DNA from: Selaginella moellendorffii
Taxonomy: Eukaryota > Streptophyta > Lycopodiopsida > Selaginellales > Selaginellaceae
Length of the DNA stretch: 64,000 nt
NCBI RefSeq assembly: GCF_000143415.4
Contig: NW_003314292.1
Location: forward strand, 793,675-857,674
Reading direction: 5' to 3'
A model generated the notes under the pieces. That model was not told the DNA's origin and made no database searches. It was given only the letters and a program-made list of their open reading frames with translations. The first letter of the stretch is position 1, and each line of letters opens with the position of its first letter. Position numbers and translations under genes: made by a program. This document shows, piece by piece, positions 22,147 through 32,143 of the stretch.

Positions 22147-22280
22147 GTTTATAAAGTTTTGTCAAAAAGCATGAGATCAACAAATTATAGTAAGTTTTTT
22201 TTATAAGCCTTCTGTTTATAAAGTTTTGTCAAAAAGCATGAGACCAACAAATTATAATAAGTGTTTTTTATAAGCCTTCT
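22147..22280. repeat. Tandem duplication, 2 x 67 bp
   Basis: Copies at 22147-22213 and 22214-22280 start 'gtttataaagttttg' and end 'ataagccttct', with three or four differences. They lie just beyond the putative Helitron 3' end and before the 3' flank of the PPR gene. The rest of 21860-22428 is AT-rich with no gene. Confidence 0.9.
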
Positions 22281-22428
22281 GTCCCCGCCCTAGGCTTCAC
22301 CGATCTGCCTGCTGCCCCTCCTGTTGCATCTTGGATTGGAACCTCAATGCCTAATATAAAGCATCACAAATAACTTGATCAACCTATGAAATGATAAGTC
22401 ATTTTAAATCTTTTGAAAGAATCTCCCG

Positions 22429-24654
22429 TCACCAAAAGTTCCCACACGAGCATTCCCCGTTGAAGAAGCTGTGAAATCTAGTCGCGTCCCTGCACACTAT
22501 CCGCCTCTTCTCGATCCTAGAAATAATTTTTGTTGCCTCGTGACAATCATCGCAAACCCGGAGGTTCTTCATGATCCGGAGTGTCGTGCCAGGAGCAGTG
22601 TTGAGTAGAGCACAAGCTATGGCCAACCTCTCGCTATGGCCACACAAGTTCTCTTCCTTCTCGGCCTCTGGAACCTTTCGCCCCACACTTCCCACGTCTG
22701 CTACGTACCCGTGCTCCTTCATCGTTGCCACTATTAACTTTAGCCTCGCGTTGATCTCTTCGCTCTGTGGATGGCTCGTATCACCCACGATGAAGCTGTG
22801 AACTCTTCCCAGATCGTCCGTCCACCAGCTTCGTCCCGCTGGTTTCTTCCATGCCCGAGCCTCCACTCGCATCATCTCGATCCTAGCCTGCTCCTCCCAC
22901 ATCCCTCGGCTTCCATAGATCGTCTCCATGAGCACGTACGCCCCAGCTTCTCTCTCGTCGATCTTCACCAGAGCTTCAAAGGCAATCCGTCCGACTTCGG
23001 AGTTCTTCCACTTCTTGCAAGCACCCAACAGGATCATCCACGTCAAGTAGACCGGCTGGAAAGGCATAGTTTCCACCAGTCTCAGAGCAGCTTCTAGCTC
23101 GCTGGCCCTTCCCAGCATATCCACCATGCAGTGGTAGTGCTCTAGTGTGTGCTCAATGCTGAATCTGCCTTTCATAGCTTGGAAGTACTTCTTGCCTTTG
23201 GATACCAAACCAGCGTGGCTGCAAGCGTAGAGAATGCAGCCTAGAGTGATTCTGTTCCCTCTCACTTCTTCTTGTTGCATCCGTTCGAAAGAACTAAAAG
23301 TCAGTCTTGTTTCCCCTAGATGACTGTAGCCAGCTATGAGAGCAGTCCAAGTTATGCAGCCCGGAGAGAGAACCGAATCGAAAACTTGCTGTGAGTCCAC
23401 CATGCTGCCACATTTCCCGTAGAAATCCACCAGGCAGTTCGTAAGAACCTTGTCTTTCTCTAGGCCAGACCTGAGGATGCTACCGTGAATTGCCTTTCCA
23501 ACTCGTAGAGCCGCAACAGAGCCACAAGCTTTGAGTACCTCTGAAAAAGTGAGAGCGTTTGGTTCGCAGCCTTGGAGCTTCATTCGAGTAAACAAGTCCA
23601 GAGCTGCCTCTGCTTCCCCGTTGTCAGCAAAACCGAGCATCAAGGCGTTGCATAGCACGGCGTCAAAACGCGAGGCCGTCCCGTCAAAGACGCGCTTGGC
23701 ATCGACTAAACTCCCGCAGTTTGTGTACATGTCCACCAGGGCGCTTGCCACGAAAACATTAGAGCAGTCGATCCCTCGCTTTGCTGCTTGAGAGTGAACT
23801 GTGAAGCCTTTGGCCAGAGCGTCAACCTTCACCAGCCTTGGCTTCCCGCAAAGGAAAAACTCCCTGCCGTCTTCTTCCACAGCCAAAGCACTGCAGGCCT
23901 TCAAAGCAGCGACGAAAGTTCGAGCATCAGGTTGACAGCCTTCAGCTTTCATCTGAGCCATCAACTGTAGTGAAAAGTTTCCATCCCCGTTCACCGCATA
24001 GCCAAGTATCAAAGCGTTCCACAGAACCACGTCGTGATACGGCATTCTGTCGAAAACCAGCTGAGCGTCTTCCATACTCCCACAGTTCGAGTACATGTCC
24101 ACCAGAGCACTCGCCACAAAGATGTGGGACTCGCAGCTGCTCTTGGACGCTTCACAATGAACTGCAAAGCCTTTCTCCAGAGACTCTACCTTCACAACCT
24201 GCTTAGATAATTCCCGGCCTTCTTCTTTTGCTGCCAAGTTCGTGCAAGCCTTCACTACAGCAACGTATGTTCGCGTCTCTGCTGCGTAGCCTTCTCGTAG
24301 CAACCGAGAAAATAACTCCAAAGCCAGCTCCGCTTCACCAGTTTCTGCATACCCCAGTAGCAAAGGATTCCAGGACGCTAAACTACGAGAGCCTATCCTG
24401 TCGAAGACCCTTCGAGCTTCCGCTAGGCTTCCACATTTGGCATACATACTGACCAGTGTATTTGCTATGTAGATGTTTGAGTCATCCCCGTTGTCACTAA
24501 TATCAGCGTGGACCAATCTCCCCCTGTGTAAGTCCCTGGAGCGACTGCATTCTTTGAGTTCTGCAAGCCAAATGGATGTCCTCCTCCGTTCATCAGAACA
24601 ATTTCGCACGGATTCTATGTAGGAAAACCTTTCAGCTGGTTGCAAGCAATGCAT
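22429..24654 (-). CDS. PPR-DYW protein (organelle RNA editing factor)
   Basis: This is an intronless gene of 741 residues from the ATG at 24654. Tandem PLS-type pentatricopeptide repeats fill about residues 60-520, with repeated 'SALVDMYSNCGS' and 'ALILGYA' blocks. E/E+ regions follow, then a C-terminal DYW domain. The DYW deaminase signature is intact: H673-S-E675 and C701-D-D-C704 as zinc ligands and catalytic Glu. Such proteins bind specific organelle transcripts and convert C to U. There is no obvious cleavable presequence within the first residues, although the N-terminus could target plastid or mitochondrion. The protein ends 'CSCGNFW' where the family usually ends in DYW. Selaginella is noted for very large numbers of editing sites and DYW proteins. 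Confidence 0.93.
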   Translation of the reverse strand: MHCLQPAERFSYIESVRNCSDERRRTSIWLAELKECSRSRDLHRGRLVHADISDNGDDSNIYIANTLVSMYAKCGSLAEARRVFDRIGSRSLASWNPLLLGYAETGEAELALELFSRLLREGYAAETRTYVAVVKACTNLAAKEEGRELSKQVVKVESLEKGFAVHCEASKSSCESHIFVASALVDMYSNCGSMEDAQLVFDRMPYHDVVLWNALILGYAVNGDGNFSLQLMAQMKAEGCQPDARTFVAALKACSALAVEEDGREFFLCGKPRLVKVDALAKGFTVHSQAAKRGIDCSNVFVASALVDMYTNCGSLVDAKRVFDGTASRFDAVLCNALMLGFADNGEAEAALDLFTRMKLQGCEPNALTFSEVLKACGSVAALRVGKAIHGSILRSGLEKDKVLTNCLVDFYGKCGSMVDSQQVFDSVLSPGCITWTALIAGYSHLGETRLTFSSFERMQQEEVRGNRITLGCILYACSHAGLVSKGKKYFQAMKGRFSIEHTLEHYHCMVDMLGRASELEAALRLVETMPFQPVYLTWMILLGACKKWKNSEVGRIAFEALVKIDEREAGAYVLMETIYGSRGMWEEQARIEMMRVEARAWKKPAGRSWWTDDLGRVHSFIVGDTSHPQSEEINARLKLIVATMKEHGYVADVGSVGRKVPEAEKEENLCGHSERLAIACALLNTAPGTTLRIMKNLRVCDDCHEATKIISRIEKRRIVCRDATRFHSFFNGECSCGNFW

Positions 24655-24848
24655 TAGAGAGATAGCAATGCATACTTCTTCCTGACCTCGAAAACGCTGT
24701 CCACCCGTTTCCCGAAGACCTAGGAGTTTTTAAAAGTATCAAGATGTATTACAGGAGGAAGCATAAACTAACAACGAGTACGACTGGTGCTGCATAAAGA
24801 AGAGCAAATCAAGTTAGACATAAATCGTGATCCAGGAAAGTCATTCAC

Positions 24849-25855
24849 CTATGTTCCCGGTAACAACGTGGCCATATGCTGAAAATGACAAACAAGGAGC
24901 CTCTTGAGATCGTCCATGACATGTTGTGTGTAGTCTTGCTCTCTCTCGAGCAGCAACTTCTGTAGAAATGCAGCAGTCGCGCCTGCCATAGTCGCTCTCT
25001 CCAGAGGTTGCAACTTGTTCAATGCAGCAAAATCCACCTAAAACAAAGGCATCACTCATCGTCTGTCGGAATTCCATATGTACCTCAAAGGGATTGACCA
25101 CTCCCGGTGCTTTGAGAGATATAAGCTCCTCAACTATGTCCCAGACTTTCGTGCCTGCAAAAGACTTGAGCTTCTTTAAATAATATCAGTGAGGAACCAA
25201 GCTTTTAGAATTCACAGCAAAGAAGTCTACCCTTTATTTTCCAGTCTCGTAAAGTCTGAAGATCAACTGGCCTGTCCTTGTTAAACTCGTGGTTACACCC
25301 TTCCGTATCAGACCTCAGCTGTCACAGTTCCAAAAGTGTTTTAAGCGGCAAGAAAAAAAAAAGGAAACGAGAAGAAAACATAAATCTCTCACCCAAATAT
25401 ATGGCCACGCATATCGGCCATAAGCTCCCAGCAAGAACAACGTTTCATTCGACTTCACCTGAATTTCCACACAGTCCCAATCAGCGAACTTGGAAAGAAA
25501 AGAAAAGGAAAGAAAGAAAAATGCAAACAACTGAATAGAACCAAACTTTCTTTGTCTCGGAGCTTGACGGACTTGCTGGAGGCAAAGCCGATTTAGAGGA
25601 GCGATTCTCCAAGCAAAAATTTCTTCCACTACTGCACCCTTTCTCCGTCTAGAATAAAATGCAAGCAAAGAAATCTCTCATACCTGATCGATTCCTCGCT
25701 CCGAATCGTGATCAACAGCTCCTCCCGGCCCCTCAAATACGTCGTGAAATGCCGAAAAACCTGGGAAGAATGCCGATCAGCGCAGACCTAGAATGAAACC
25801 CTACACTCACGCGAAGGCAACCGAAAGAGAGAATGTCGCGATAGAGCTCTTCCAT
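24849..25855 (-). CDS. Conserved multi-exon protein, unrecognised
   Basis: On the minus strand an ATG at 25855 opens 'MEELYRDILSFGCLR', which splices (49-bp intron) to 'VFRHFTTYLRGREELL'. Further exons include 'FADWDCVEIQ', 'SNETLFLLGAYGRYAWPYI' and 'VWDIVEELISLKAPG'. The segment 'GVVNPFE' then splices across a 46-bp intron (25038-25083) to 'VDFAALNKLQPLERATMAG', and the gene ends at TAG 24849-24851. Splice borders are canonical and the wording looks like a conserved protein, but I cannot name the family. Exon edges in the middle are approximate. It is divergent from PEX2, with 83 bp between the two start codons. It is predicted soluble: no membrane segment is seen. Confidence 0.55.
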
Positions 25856-25938
25856 CCAATGTCAATCATTGCTAAGAACCCTAAATTTCCACTTGGCATT
25901 TATCAAGGTGAAAAAAGCCCTAGAGCCCTGCCAGGGCA

Positions 25939-27334
25939 ATGGCGGAGAGGGCCGGGGCGGCAGCTGCTGCTGTAATGCGGCCTCCATCGCCGGAAGCATG
26001 GCGCCAGGTCTGGCGTGATGTTCTTCGATCGCAGCAGCTGCGCAAGGTATTTCGCTCTCGTTCGTGTCGATATTTGTCTATTTTGTTTCTTTTCCAGACG
26101 ATTCCTTCTGTCGCGATTTCTAGAGTGAATCAGTTTGATGCCGAGAGGCTGGATTTCGAGATGACAGGAATGTTGCGAGGGCAGCTCCTGAAAATATTTT
26201 CGTTTGTCCAGGTGATGGTTATTTGGTAGACACTCGAGTTTTGCTTGATGATCTTTCGTATGACAATGCACAGCCAGGTTTACTATCTCGCTACGAACCG
26301 GAACTCAACGCTTTCTTGGAGTTTCTTATATGGAGATTTTCGATCTGGGTCGATCGTCCTACGCCTGGGAATGCTCTCATGAACCTTCGCTACCGGGACG
26401 AGCGTGAATTTTTGAAACTTCCAGCTTCACAAGGTATGTTTCTTCTATCTGTTTTTGTTCGTGCTCAAAGTTTCGATGCAGTAAGGACGGGTTTGGAGGG
26501 CCCTGGTCTTACAGCACTACAAAAGATTTTTTACTGCCTCGCTCTAGTGGGAGGAAGATATGGCTGGGCTCGGCTGCAGCTGGTTTCAGCATTTCAACGA
26601 TGGGGAGACCGCGACAGTGTATGTTTTTCTTTTCGATTCAAGATAGCTGTGATTTACGTTTGCCATTTTTAACCAGAGGTCATGGCCACGAAGGGTATGG
26701 GTCTTATTACAACGAGCAGAAAGCTTCTATAAGGTAGCTTACATGATAAATCTGATCGCTTTTCTTCGTACTGGAAGGTATGCAAGGTTGTCTCGGACTT
26801 AACATGAAGAATATAAACTTTTTCTTTGCAATTGTGGAATGCAAGGTACCGGAATTTGGTGGAGAGACTTTTGCAGACCCGCTTGGTTTATCTAAGGCCG
26901 AACATGAGCCGAGCGGTGAGCTTTGAGTACATGAACCATCAACTTGTATGGCAAGAATTTTCGGTAAGTGTGGTTCCTTTTTGCCCATTGTCTATGCTAA
27001 CTGCGGTCTATAGGAGTTATTGCTACTAGTTTTGCCGTTGCTAAACGTCTTCTCGCTCAAGAAAGTTCTTCCTTCGTCCTTGACGGGTAAAGAGACTGTA
27101 AAGCGCACAGATGAAGAGACCTGTCCTATTTGCGAAGTGTCTCCTATCAACGTTCCTTATATGGCAGTTCCTTGCGGGCATCGGCATTGCTACTACTGCC
27201 TTTCTACAAGGTGTATCGCGAACTCTACGTACCGGTGTGCACGATGCAATTCAAATGTCACAGCAATGCAGCGATATCATCCACAAGTTGAGCTCGGTAG
27301 CTCCGATCAGCAAAATGTGAAAAACAAAATTTAA
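25939..27334 (+). CDS. PEX2: Peroxisome biogenesis protein PEX2 (RING E3)
   Basis: Seven exons join in frame: 25939-26046, 26098-26211, 26274-26433, 26482-26618, 26677-26777, 26846-26963 and 27014-27334. They give 352 residues, normal for plant PEX2. All introns are 48-68 bp with GT-AG ends. PEX2 is a peroxisomal membrane RING ubiquitin ligase that acts with PEX10 and PEX12 to ubiquitinate the import receptor PEX5 for recycling. The C-terminal RING spans residues 283-324 (CPIC, then CGHRHC, CYYC-type spacing and CARC). Upstream are the hydrophobic helices of the Pex N-terminal domain ('ALQKIFYCLALVGGRYGW', 'LLLLVLPLLNVFSL'). It shares a very short divergent promoter with the gene ending at 25855. 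Confidence 0.93.
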
Positions 27335-27410
27335 ATTGCTTCTGGTACGTATTACTAACAGAATAGCACTTTGGAAATTGAACTTGTATGGTTTCATTTG
27401 TGGACAGGCG

Positions 27411-28937
27411 CTACTGTTTAAGAAGCTGTCTGCACCACTTGCACTTTTTCCTTACGTCAACTCCTCGAAAGAGCATTATGAGGGCTACTACGTAGAGCAC
27501 CACCAGCAGATTCAAGGCGATAACCCAGATGACAAACTTGTACTTTGGGAGTGAGTAGATTCTCCACGGCCGAGAGGGAGGTTGGTATGGCTGCAAGTGC
27601 TGCTGCTGATGGTGCTGGTTGTGGTGGTGCTGCTGGTGATGCTGTTGAAGCCGACTGTGAACATGATACCGTTGATCCATTTCACGCTGGATAAGTTGGT
27701 GATCGAACTCATAGTGGTGCCTCTGAGATGCTATAGCCGGAGCACTCGCAGTGAATTCGTGGGCTGGGATTCCGGGAGCAGCCGGGGCTGGAGTGCCAGT
27801 TGTAATAATACCGACAGGTTGAGTTGGCCAAGTGAGTGGTGGTCGCTGGAGAAGTATGAATCCCAGCAGAATTCCGGATATGCAACCTCCCAAGTGAGCG
27901 TAATTGTCGACGTGCGGCATCTTCCCGAGAGCTAGATTGATGATGAAGAGGACTACAAGCTGGGACAGCGTGAACCAGCTACGTTCGTGATGAGACCAGT
28001 TAACGAGAAGCTCCGACAGTAGCGCTCCCATGAGGCCAAACAGCGCACCAGAGGCTCCTACAGAGATCGTGAGTCGCAGGAACAAGGCAGAGAGAAGACT
28101 TCCACCGAAACCGGCGATGAGATAGACGAATCCGAGCTTCAGGAACCCAAACTCTTGCTCCATTTGAAGTCCCAGCGTAAGGAGGCCCAGCATGTTTAAC
28201 AGGAGATGGAAAACGCCGGCATGAAGCCAGATGCAAGACACCAGCCGCCATCCCTCTCGACCACTGGTGACAAGCTCCGACTCAAGAGCTCCCATTCTCA
28301 GGAGAGTGTTCGAAGATGGTCCGAGCAGTGGATTCTGGCTTAGTGGCTGGAACGAAAATCTCTTGAGTCCGGGAAGAATGCAGCGATACTCCGTCTGGTG
28401 AGCAGGACAGTCGTTCCGGTACATGGTGATTATGAACACGACAATGTTGGCGATGACGAAGATTGGCACGATAACAACTCTTTTCCGCATTCGGCAGCAA
28501 CTTTGCCCGTCTCTCGTCACATGAGGTGGTGAAGAGATCGAGTGTGGACTTAACGGAATAATGACTACTTCAGGGGATCCGGGCCTGGCAGCAGTAGTTT
28601 CACAGTGGTGGTCTTCTCTCCGGACTATAAAGAGGGGGTTCATCTCTAAGTATCCGGCGAGCCGGGGGCCGAGTTCACTGATCCGTGCGGTCTCTTTGCG
28701 ATCAATGCAAGGCGGTGGCGGTGTTCTTCGTCCGCTCGACGCAGGTCCGACAGCTGCCGGTACTGAGTAAACAGATTTGATGTCCTCAGCTTCGCTGGTG
28801 CTGCCGGTTTCTCTGCGGTCGCTGGCATTGATGCCGTTGACGCTGTGGTGGCGGTGGTGAGCGCTGCAGTGGATTTGGCGTAGGCTTTCGAGCTCGCACG
28901 GAAATTCTTGTCGCGGAAACTTGTGAGTCGTTTCCAT
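27411..28937 (-). CDS. Rhomboid-family intramembrane serine protease
   Basis: The ATG at 28937 gives 508 residues. The frame stays open further upstream but has no earlier ATG on that stretch. The rhomboid core is intact: 'CIWLHAGVFHLLLNM' (the conserved HxxxN-type element), catalytic Ser296 in 'GASGALFG', and catalytic His348 in 'NYAHLGG'. One membrane helix precedes the core (about 154-172). A His/Gln-rich linker (about 407-448) is followed by an additional C-terminal helix (about 467-489) and a basic, Cys-containing tail. Plant rhomboid-like proteins of this layout localise to Golgi or plasma membrane and cleave membrane-anchored substrates. The substrate is unknown. The gene is convergent with PEX2, 76 bp between stop codons. 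The single-exon structure is taken from the open frame. Confidence 0.9.
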   Translation of the reverse strand: METTHKFPRQEFPCELESLRQIHCSAHHRHHSVNGINASDRRETGSTSEAEDIKSVYSVPAAVGPASSGRRTPPPPCIDRKETARISELGPRLAGYLEMNPLFIVRREDHHCETTAARPGSPEVVIIPLSPHSISSPPHVTRDGQSCCRMRKRVVIVPIFVIANIVVFIITMYRNDCPAHQTEYRCILPGLKRFSFQPLSQNPLLGPSSNTLLRMGALESELVTSGREGWRLVSCIWLHAGVFHLLLNMLGLLTLGLQMEQEFGFLKLGFVYLIAGFGGSLLSALFLRLTISVGASGALFGLMGALLSELLVNWSHHERSWFTLSQLVVLFIINLALGKMPHVDNYAHLGGCISGILLGFILLQRPPLTWPTQPVGIITTGTPAPAAPGIPAHEFTASAPAIASQRHHYEFDHQLIQREMDQRYHVHSRLQQHHQQHHHNQHHQQQHLQPYQPPSRPWRIYSLPKYKFVIWVIALNLLVVLYVVALIMLFRGVDVRKKCKWCRQLLKQ

Positions 28938-29228
28938 TTCTTTCTTGCTCGTGTGAAAGCTTATTTTGTTTTCTCCCGTCGTGTTGTGCAGTGTCACAGA
29001 CGAAGACTTTGCAAACGAAAGAAAGGAGTTTTCCCGTGACAAACGGCAACTGTCGCATGACTTTCCGTCGGAGTTAGGCCAACTGACGGCCGTTGCTGCC
29101 GGTGCACAAGGATATTCTCTAACTGGCAAGCTAGCCTAAGGAATCGGTTCGATCCCCAGCAAGGTGAGTTCTTTTTCTTCTTTTTGTTTTCCTTCTAGTC
29201 ACACTCTTTCTGTGGTTGCTATAGGATC

Positions 29229-29939
29229 ATGGCAATGTCATCAACAGCAGCAGCTCTCTCGCCAGCTTTTCGCAGCCGTGATTCAATCTGGGGCGAGAAA
29301 GTTGTGAGACCAATCTACACTCGACAGCTAGTAGCAGTAGTATCATCATCATCAAGGAAAGCTCAGGTGACTGTTCGCGCACAGGGATTTAACTTCTGGG
29401 AAATTCTCGGCGGTCGAGGCCTGGGCGAAGACCAGATGACGTCCATAAGCAACGAGAGGCCCCTCTTCAAAGACGCGGTTTTGAGCAGCGAGAAAACGGA
29501 TGCTCGAAACAAGAAAGAAGAAGAAGAAGATGGTGATTTTGAGAAGGAACTTGGTGGTCTAACAGGCGGCTTCCCTGGCGGCGAGACCGGGCTCATAGAT
29601 TTCCTGCTCAAGAATCCTCCACCGGCAAAGCCACTGGTACTGTCCGAAGAGATTGAAAAGATTCGCAAGGAGATTCCGGGGCCGGGAGTCAAGCCGAGGC
29701 CAGCGCCGCCACCGCTGCTCATGCCGGGAATGACTGTCATCGTGAAGAATCCCAAGAACCCATACTATATGTACACGGGGATTCTCCAGAGGGTGACGGA
29801 CGGCCGAGCTGGGATTTTGCTCGAGGGTGGCTGCTGGGATAAAATGCTCGCGATCGAGCTCAAGGACTTGGAGCGCTCCAAGCCACCACCAATGACCAAT
29901 CCCAAGTCGGCCATTCTTCTCGAGGACGAGGAAAAGTGA
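29229..29939 (+). CDS. ndhS: NAD(P)H-quinone oxidoreductase subunit S, plastid (NdhS/CRR31)
   Basis: This is a single-exon ORF of 236 residues. Residues 1 to about 50 are Ser/Ala-rich and look like a plastid transit peptide. Next are 'FWEILGGRGL', an acidic linker (about 95-107), the conserved 'GLTGGFPGGE' and a Pro-rich stretch. A C-terminal SH3-like domain follows ('LLMPGMTVIVKNPKNPYYMY' through 'LEELERS'-like positions near 225). NdhS forms part of the ferredoxin-docking site of the thylakoid NDH complex in cyclic electron flow. A possible 5'-UTR intron ends at 29223 (pyrimidine-rich then 'atag'). The gene is divergent from the rhomboid gene. Confidence 0.93.
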   Translation: MAMSSTAAALSPAFRSRDSIWGEKVVRPIYTRQLVAVVSSSSRKAQVTVRAQGFNFWEILGGRGLGEDQMTSISNERPLFKDAVLSSEKTDARNKKEEEEDGDFEKELGGLTGGFPGGETGLIDFLLKNPPPAKPLVLSEEIEKIRKEIPGPGVKPRPAPPPLLMPGMTVIVKNPKNPYYMYTGILQRVTDGRAGILLEGGCWDKMLAIELKDLERSKPPPMTNPKSAILLEDEEK

Positions 29940-30464
29940 GCTGTCCATGTCATAGTTGACGTGCTGACGTGTCCGGGGGAAAGATGACTTGGCCACGTCA
30001 TAGCGTGCTATGTGGCCTGAGTTGAGTCGTGAGGCAGTGAGAAACGCTGTTCCACACGCCTCTTTGTTTGGTGGGTATTCCACTGAGAATCTGGACCAAA
30101 GAAAACATTGAGGTCATTTTCACTATGGTGGAGAGAGCACTTCATGGTAGAAGCATAGAAAAATTTGCCCAGATTTCTTCACGCTATATGGCTACAGAGG
30201 CTATAAAGATTGGATCGGGTTCCTTTCCAATACATTGGAACATTGCATTGTCACGAAGATCTCTCGATTGTCTTGCTTGTTTCTTTATACTTCTTGTTGG
30301 AACAATGCCGTAAAGGAGGTTTCGCTAGTTTTCGTACAAAGATAAAAAACCGTGGGATATTCCTCAGATGAGCCTTGGAGTACGGACTCGGCATGCTAGC
30401 AAGAACAAGAGGAGCCAGCGGGAAGTAGAGGAGGGAGGAAGATTAGGGTTTGTGTGGATGCGCG
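29940..30464. other. Intergenic, no supported gene
   Basis: This holds the NdhS 3' flank and the promoter/5' leader of the cation transporter. An 81-codon frame at 30068-30313 has no recognisable feature. Confidence 0.5.
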
Positions 30465-31964
30465 ATGGCGGAGGGGATCGACATGCACACCCGCGGCGAT
30501 GCCGGCGGCGCCGTGACGGAGTCTCTGCTATGGAGCGATGCGGTGGCGGCGCAGCAGCCGTGGAGGCTCAGCCTCCGCCGCCCCGATCGCGTCGATGTGG
30601 CGCCTGATTCGCCGCGGAATTCCATGCACGATTGCCTCAAGAAGTGTAAGCTATCGATTGATTTGGTAGTTCTTTTGGTTCTTTCTGGCGAAATCGCTCA
30701 CACATCGCGATATTTCGGCAGGGTCGACCACTCCAGTGGATGAGTTCTATCAGCAGCAGCTCGAAATGCTCGATTCCTTCTCGGAGCTGGACAGCATTCA
30801 AGACCGAGGGCCAATGTCCGCCGGTGACAAGGAGAAGAAGGATGAGACTGCGCGGCGCGAGACGATGGCTATCCGGATCTCAAACCTGGCGAATATGGTG
30901 CTCTTCGCGGCCAAGGTATATGCATCGATTCGCAGCCGGTCTCTCGCTATCATCGCGTCGACGCTGGATTCGTTGCTGGATCTCTTGTCCGGCTTCATCC
31001 TTTGGTTCACTGCCTTTTCGATGCAACGGCCGAATCCATATCTCTATCCCATTGGGAAGAAGCGAATGCAACCACTGGTGAGCAAAGCTTTCTTCTTCTT
31101 TTCGGTCGCTCTCTTTTCTTACGAGTGGCCTTTTCTTTTTCGTGCTACCGCAGGGGATTCTTGTGTTTGCTTCCGTGATGGCGACTTTGGGACTACAAAT
31201 TCTCCTTGAATCCGGGCGGAAGCTCATCAACAATGTACACGTTTTTCTCTTTTCCTGTTCTTTTGGCGTCGCTTTTCTCATAGAAAAAGAAAAAATTGAT
31301 ATCTTGCAGGATCATGACTTGGCATTGGACGGTAGCAGGCGCGATTGGGTGATTGGGATCATGGTGTCGGTCACTATTGTGAAGTTACTTCTCATGATCT
31401 ACTGCCAGTCGTTCAAGAACGAGATCGTGCGAGCCTACGCGCAAGATCACTTCTTCGATGTGATCACCAACGCAATCGGGCTGGTTGCGGCGGTGCTCGC
31501 TGCTCGCTACTTCTGGTGGATCGATCCGACCGGCGCCATTGTTGTAAGTACACTGGATGGCTTTCTTAAAGTTTTGATTCTTTGTAGATTTTTCTGAGTG
31601 GTTCTTGGCGCAGCTCGCGCTTTACACGATTAGAACTTGGTCGGTCACAGTGCTAGACAACGTAAATTCGCTGGTGGGCCGGACGGCGTCCCCGGACTAT
31701 CTCCAAAAGATCACGTACTTGTGCTGGAACCACCACGAAGAGATTCTCCAGATTGACACGGTTCGCGCTTACACATTTGGCTCTCACTATTTCGCCGAGG
31801 TGGATATAGTGCTGCCCAGACATATGCCTTTACAGCAGGCTCACGATATCGGCGAATCTCTCCAGAACAAGCTGGAATCTTTGCCGGATATCGAGCGAGC
31901 ATTCGTCCATCTCGACTATGAGGTCTCCCACAGGCCAGAGCACTCGAATTACGACGATGCCTGA
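30465..31964 (+). CDS. Cation diffusion facilitator, Mn-type (MTP8-11 group)
   Basis: Five exons join in frame: 30465-30645, 30722-31077, 31154-31234, 31310-31543 and 31614-31964, giving 400 residues with introns of 70-76 bp. The product is a membrane proton/cation antiporter that moves metal, most likely Mn2+, into vacuole or Golgi/prevacuolar compartments. The two metal-site motifs of the Mn group are intact: D143-SLL-D147 in TM2 and D252-HFF-D256 in TM5 (DxxxD rather than the HxxxD of zinc transporters). The C-terminal cytoplasmic domain carries '[17 protein letters not shown]', the usual dimer-forming fold. Length and order match plant MTP9/10/11. Confidence 0.93.
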
Positions 31965-32143
31965 CAAAAATTAAAAAATTAGAAAATTACCATTTTACCA
32001 GAGAAATGTACACTTAAATAAAAGTAAAATGAGAAAAGAATCTTGCACTGTTTTATGGTTCATTTTTCCACCTTTACAAACCAAAAATAACCGTTTGACC
32101 TTTTTACTACATCTAGAGTGAAAAAATCTTTAAAAAGTAAAAT
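31965..32143. other. AT-rich 3' flank
   Basis: This is low-complexity A-rich sequence following the transporter stop codon and contains AATAAA-like signals near 32015. No gene is seen. Confidence 0.5.

Noticed and set aside
22571-24452. Plus-strand frames of 60-122 codons opposite the PPR-DYW gene
   Set aside because: They are antisense shadows of a strong single-exon gene.
28937-29129. Upstream extension of the rhomboid gene to 29129
   Set aside because: The frame is open but begins at a TTG, not ATG. The first ATG is at 28937.
29130-29160. tRNA-like T-loop (GGTTCGATCCC)
   Set aside because: The flanks do not pair into a T-arm, and no acceptor, D or anticodon arms fit upstream.
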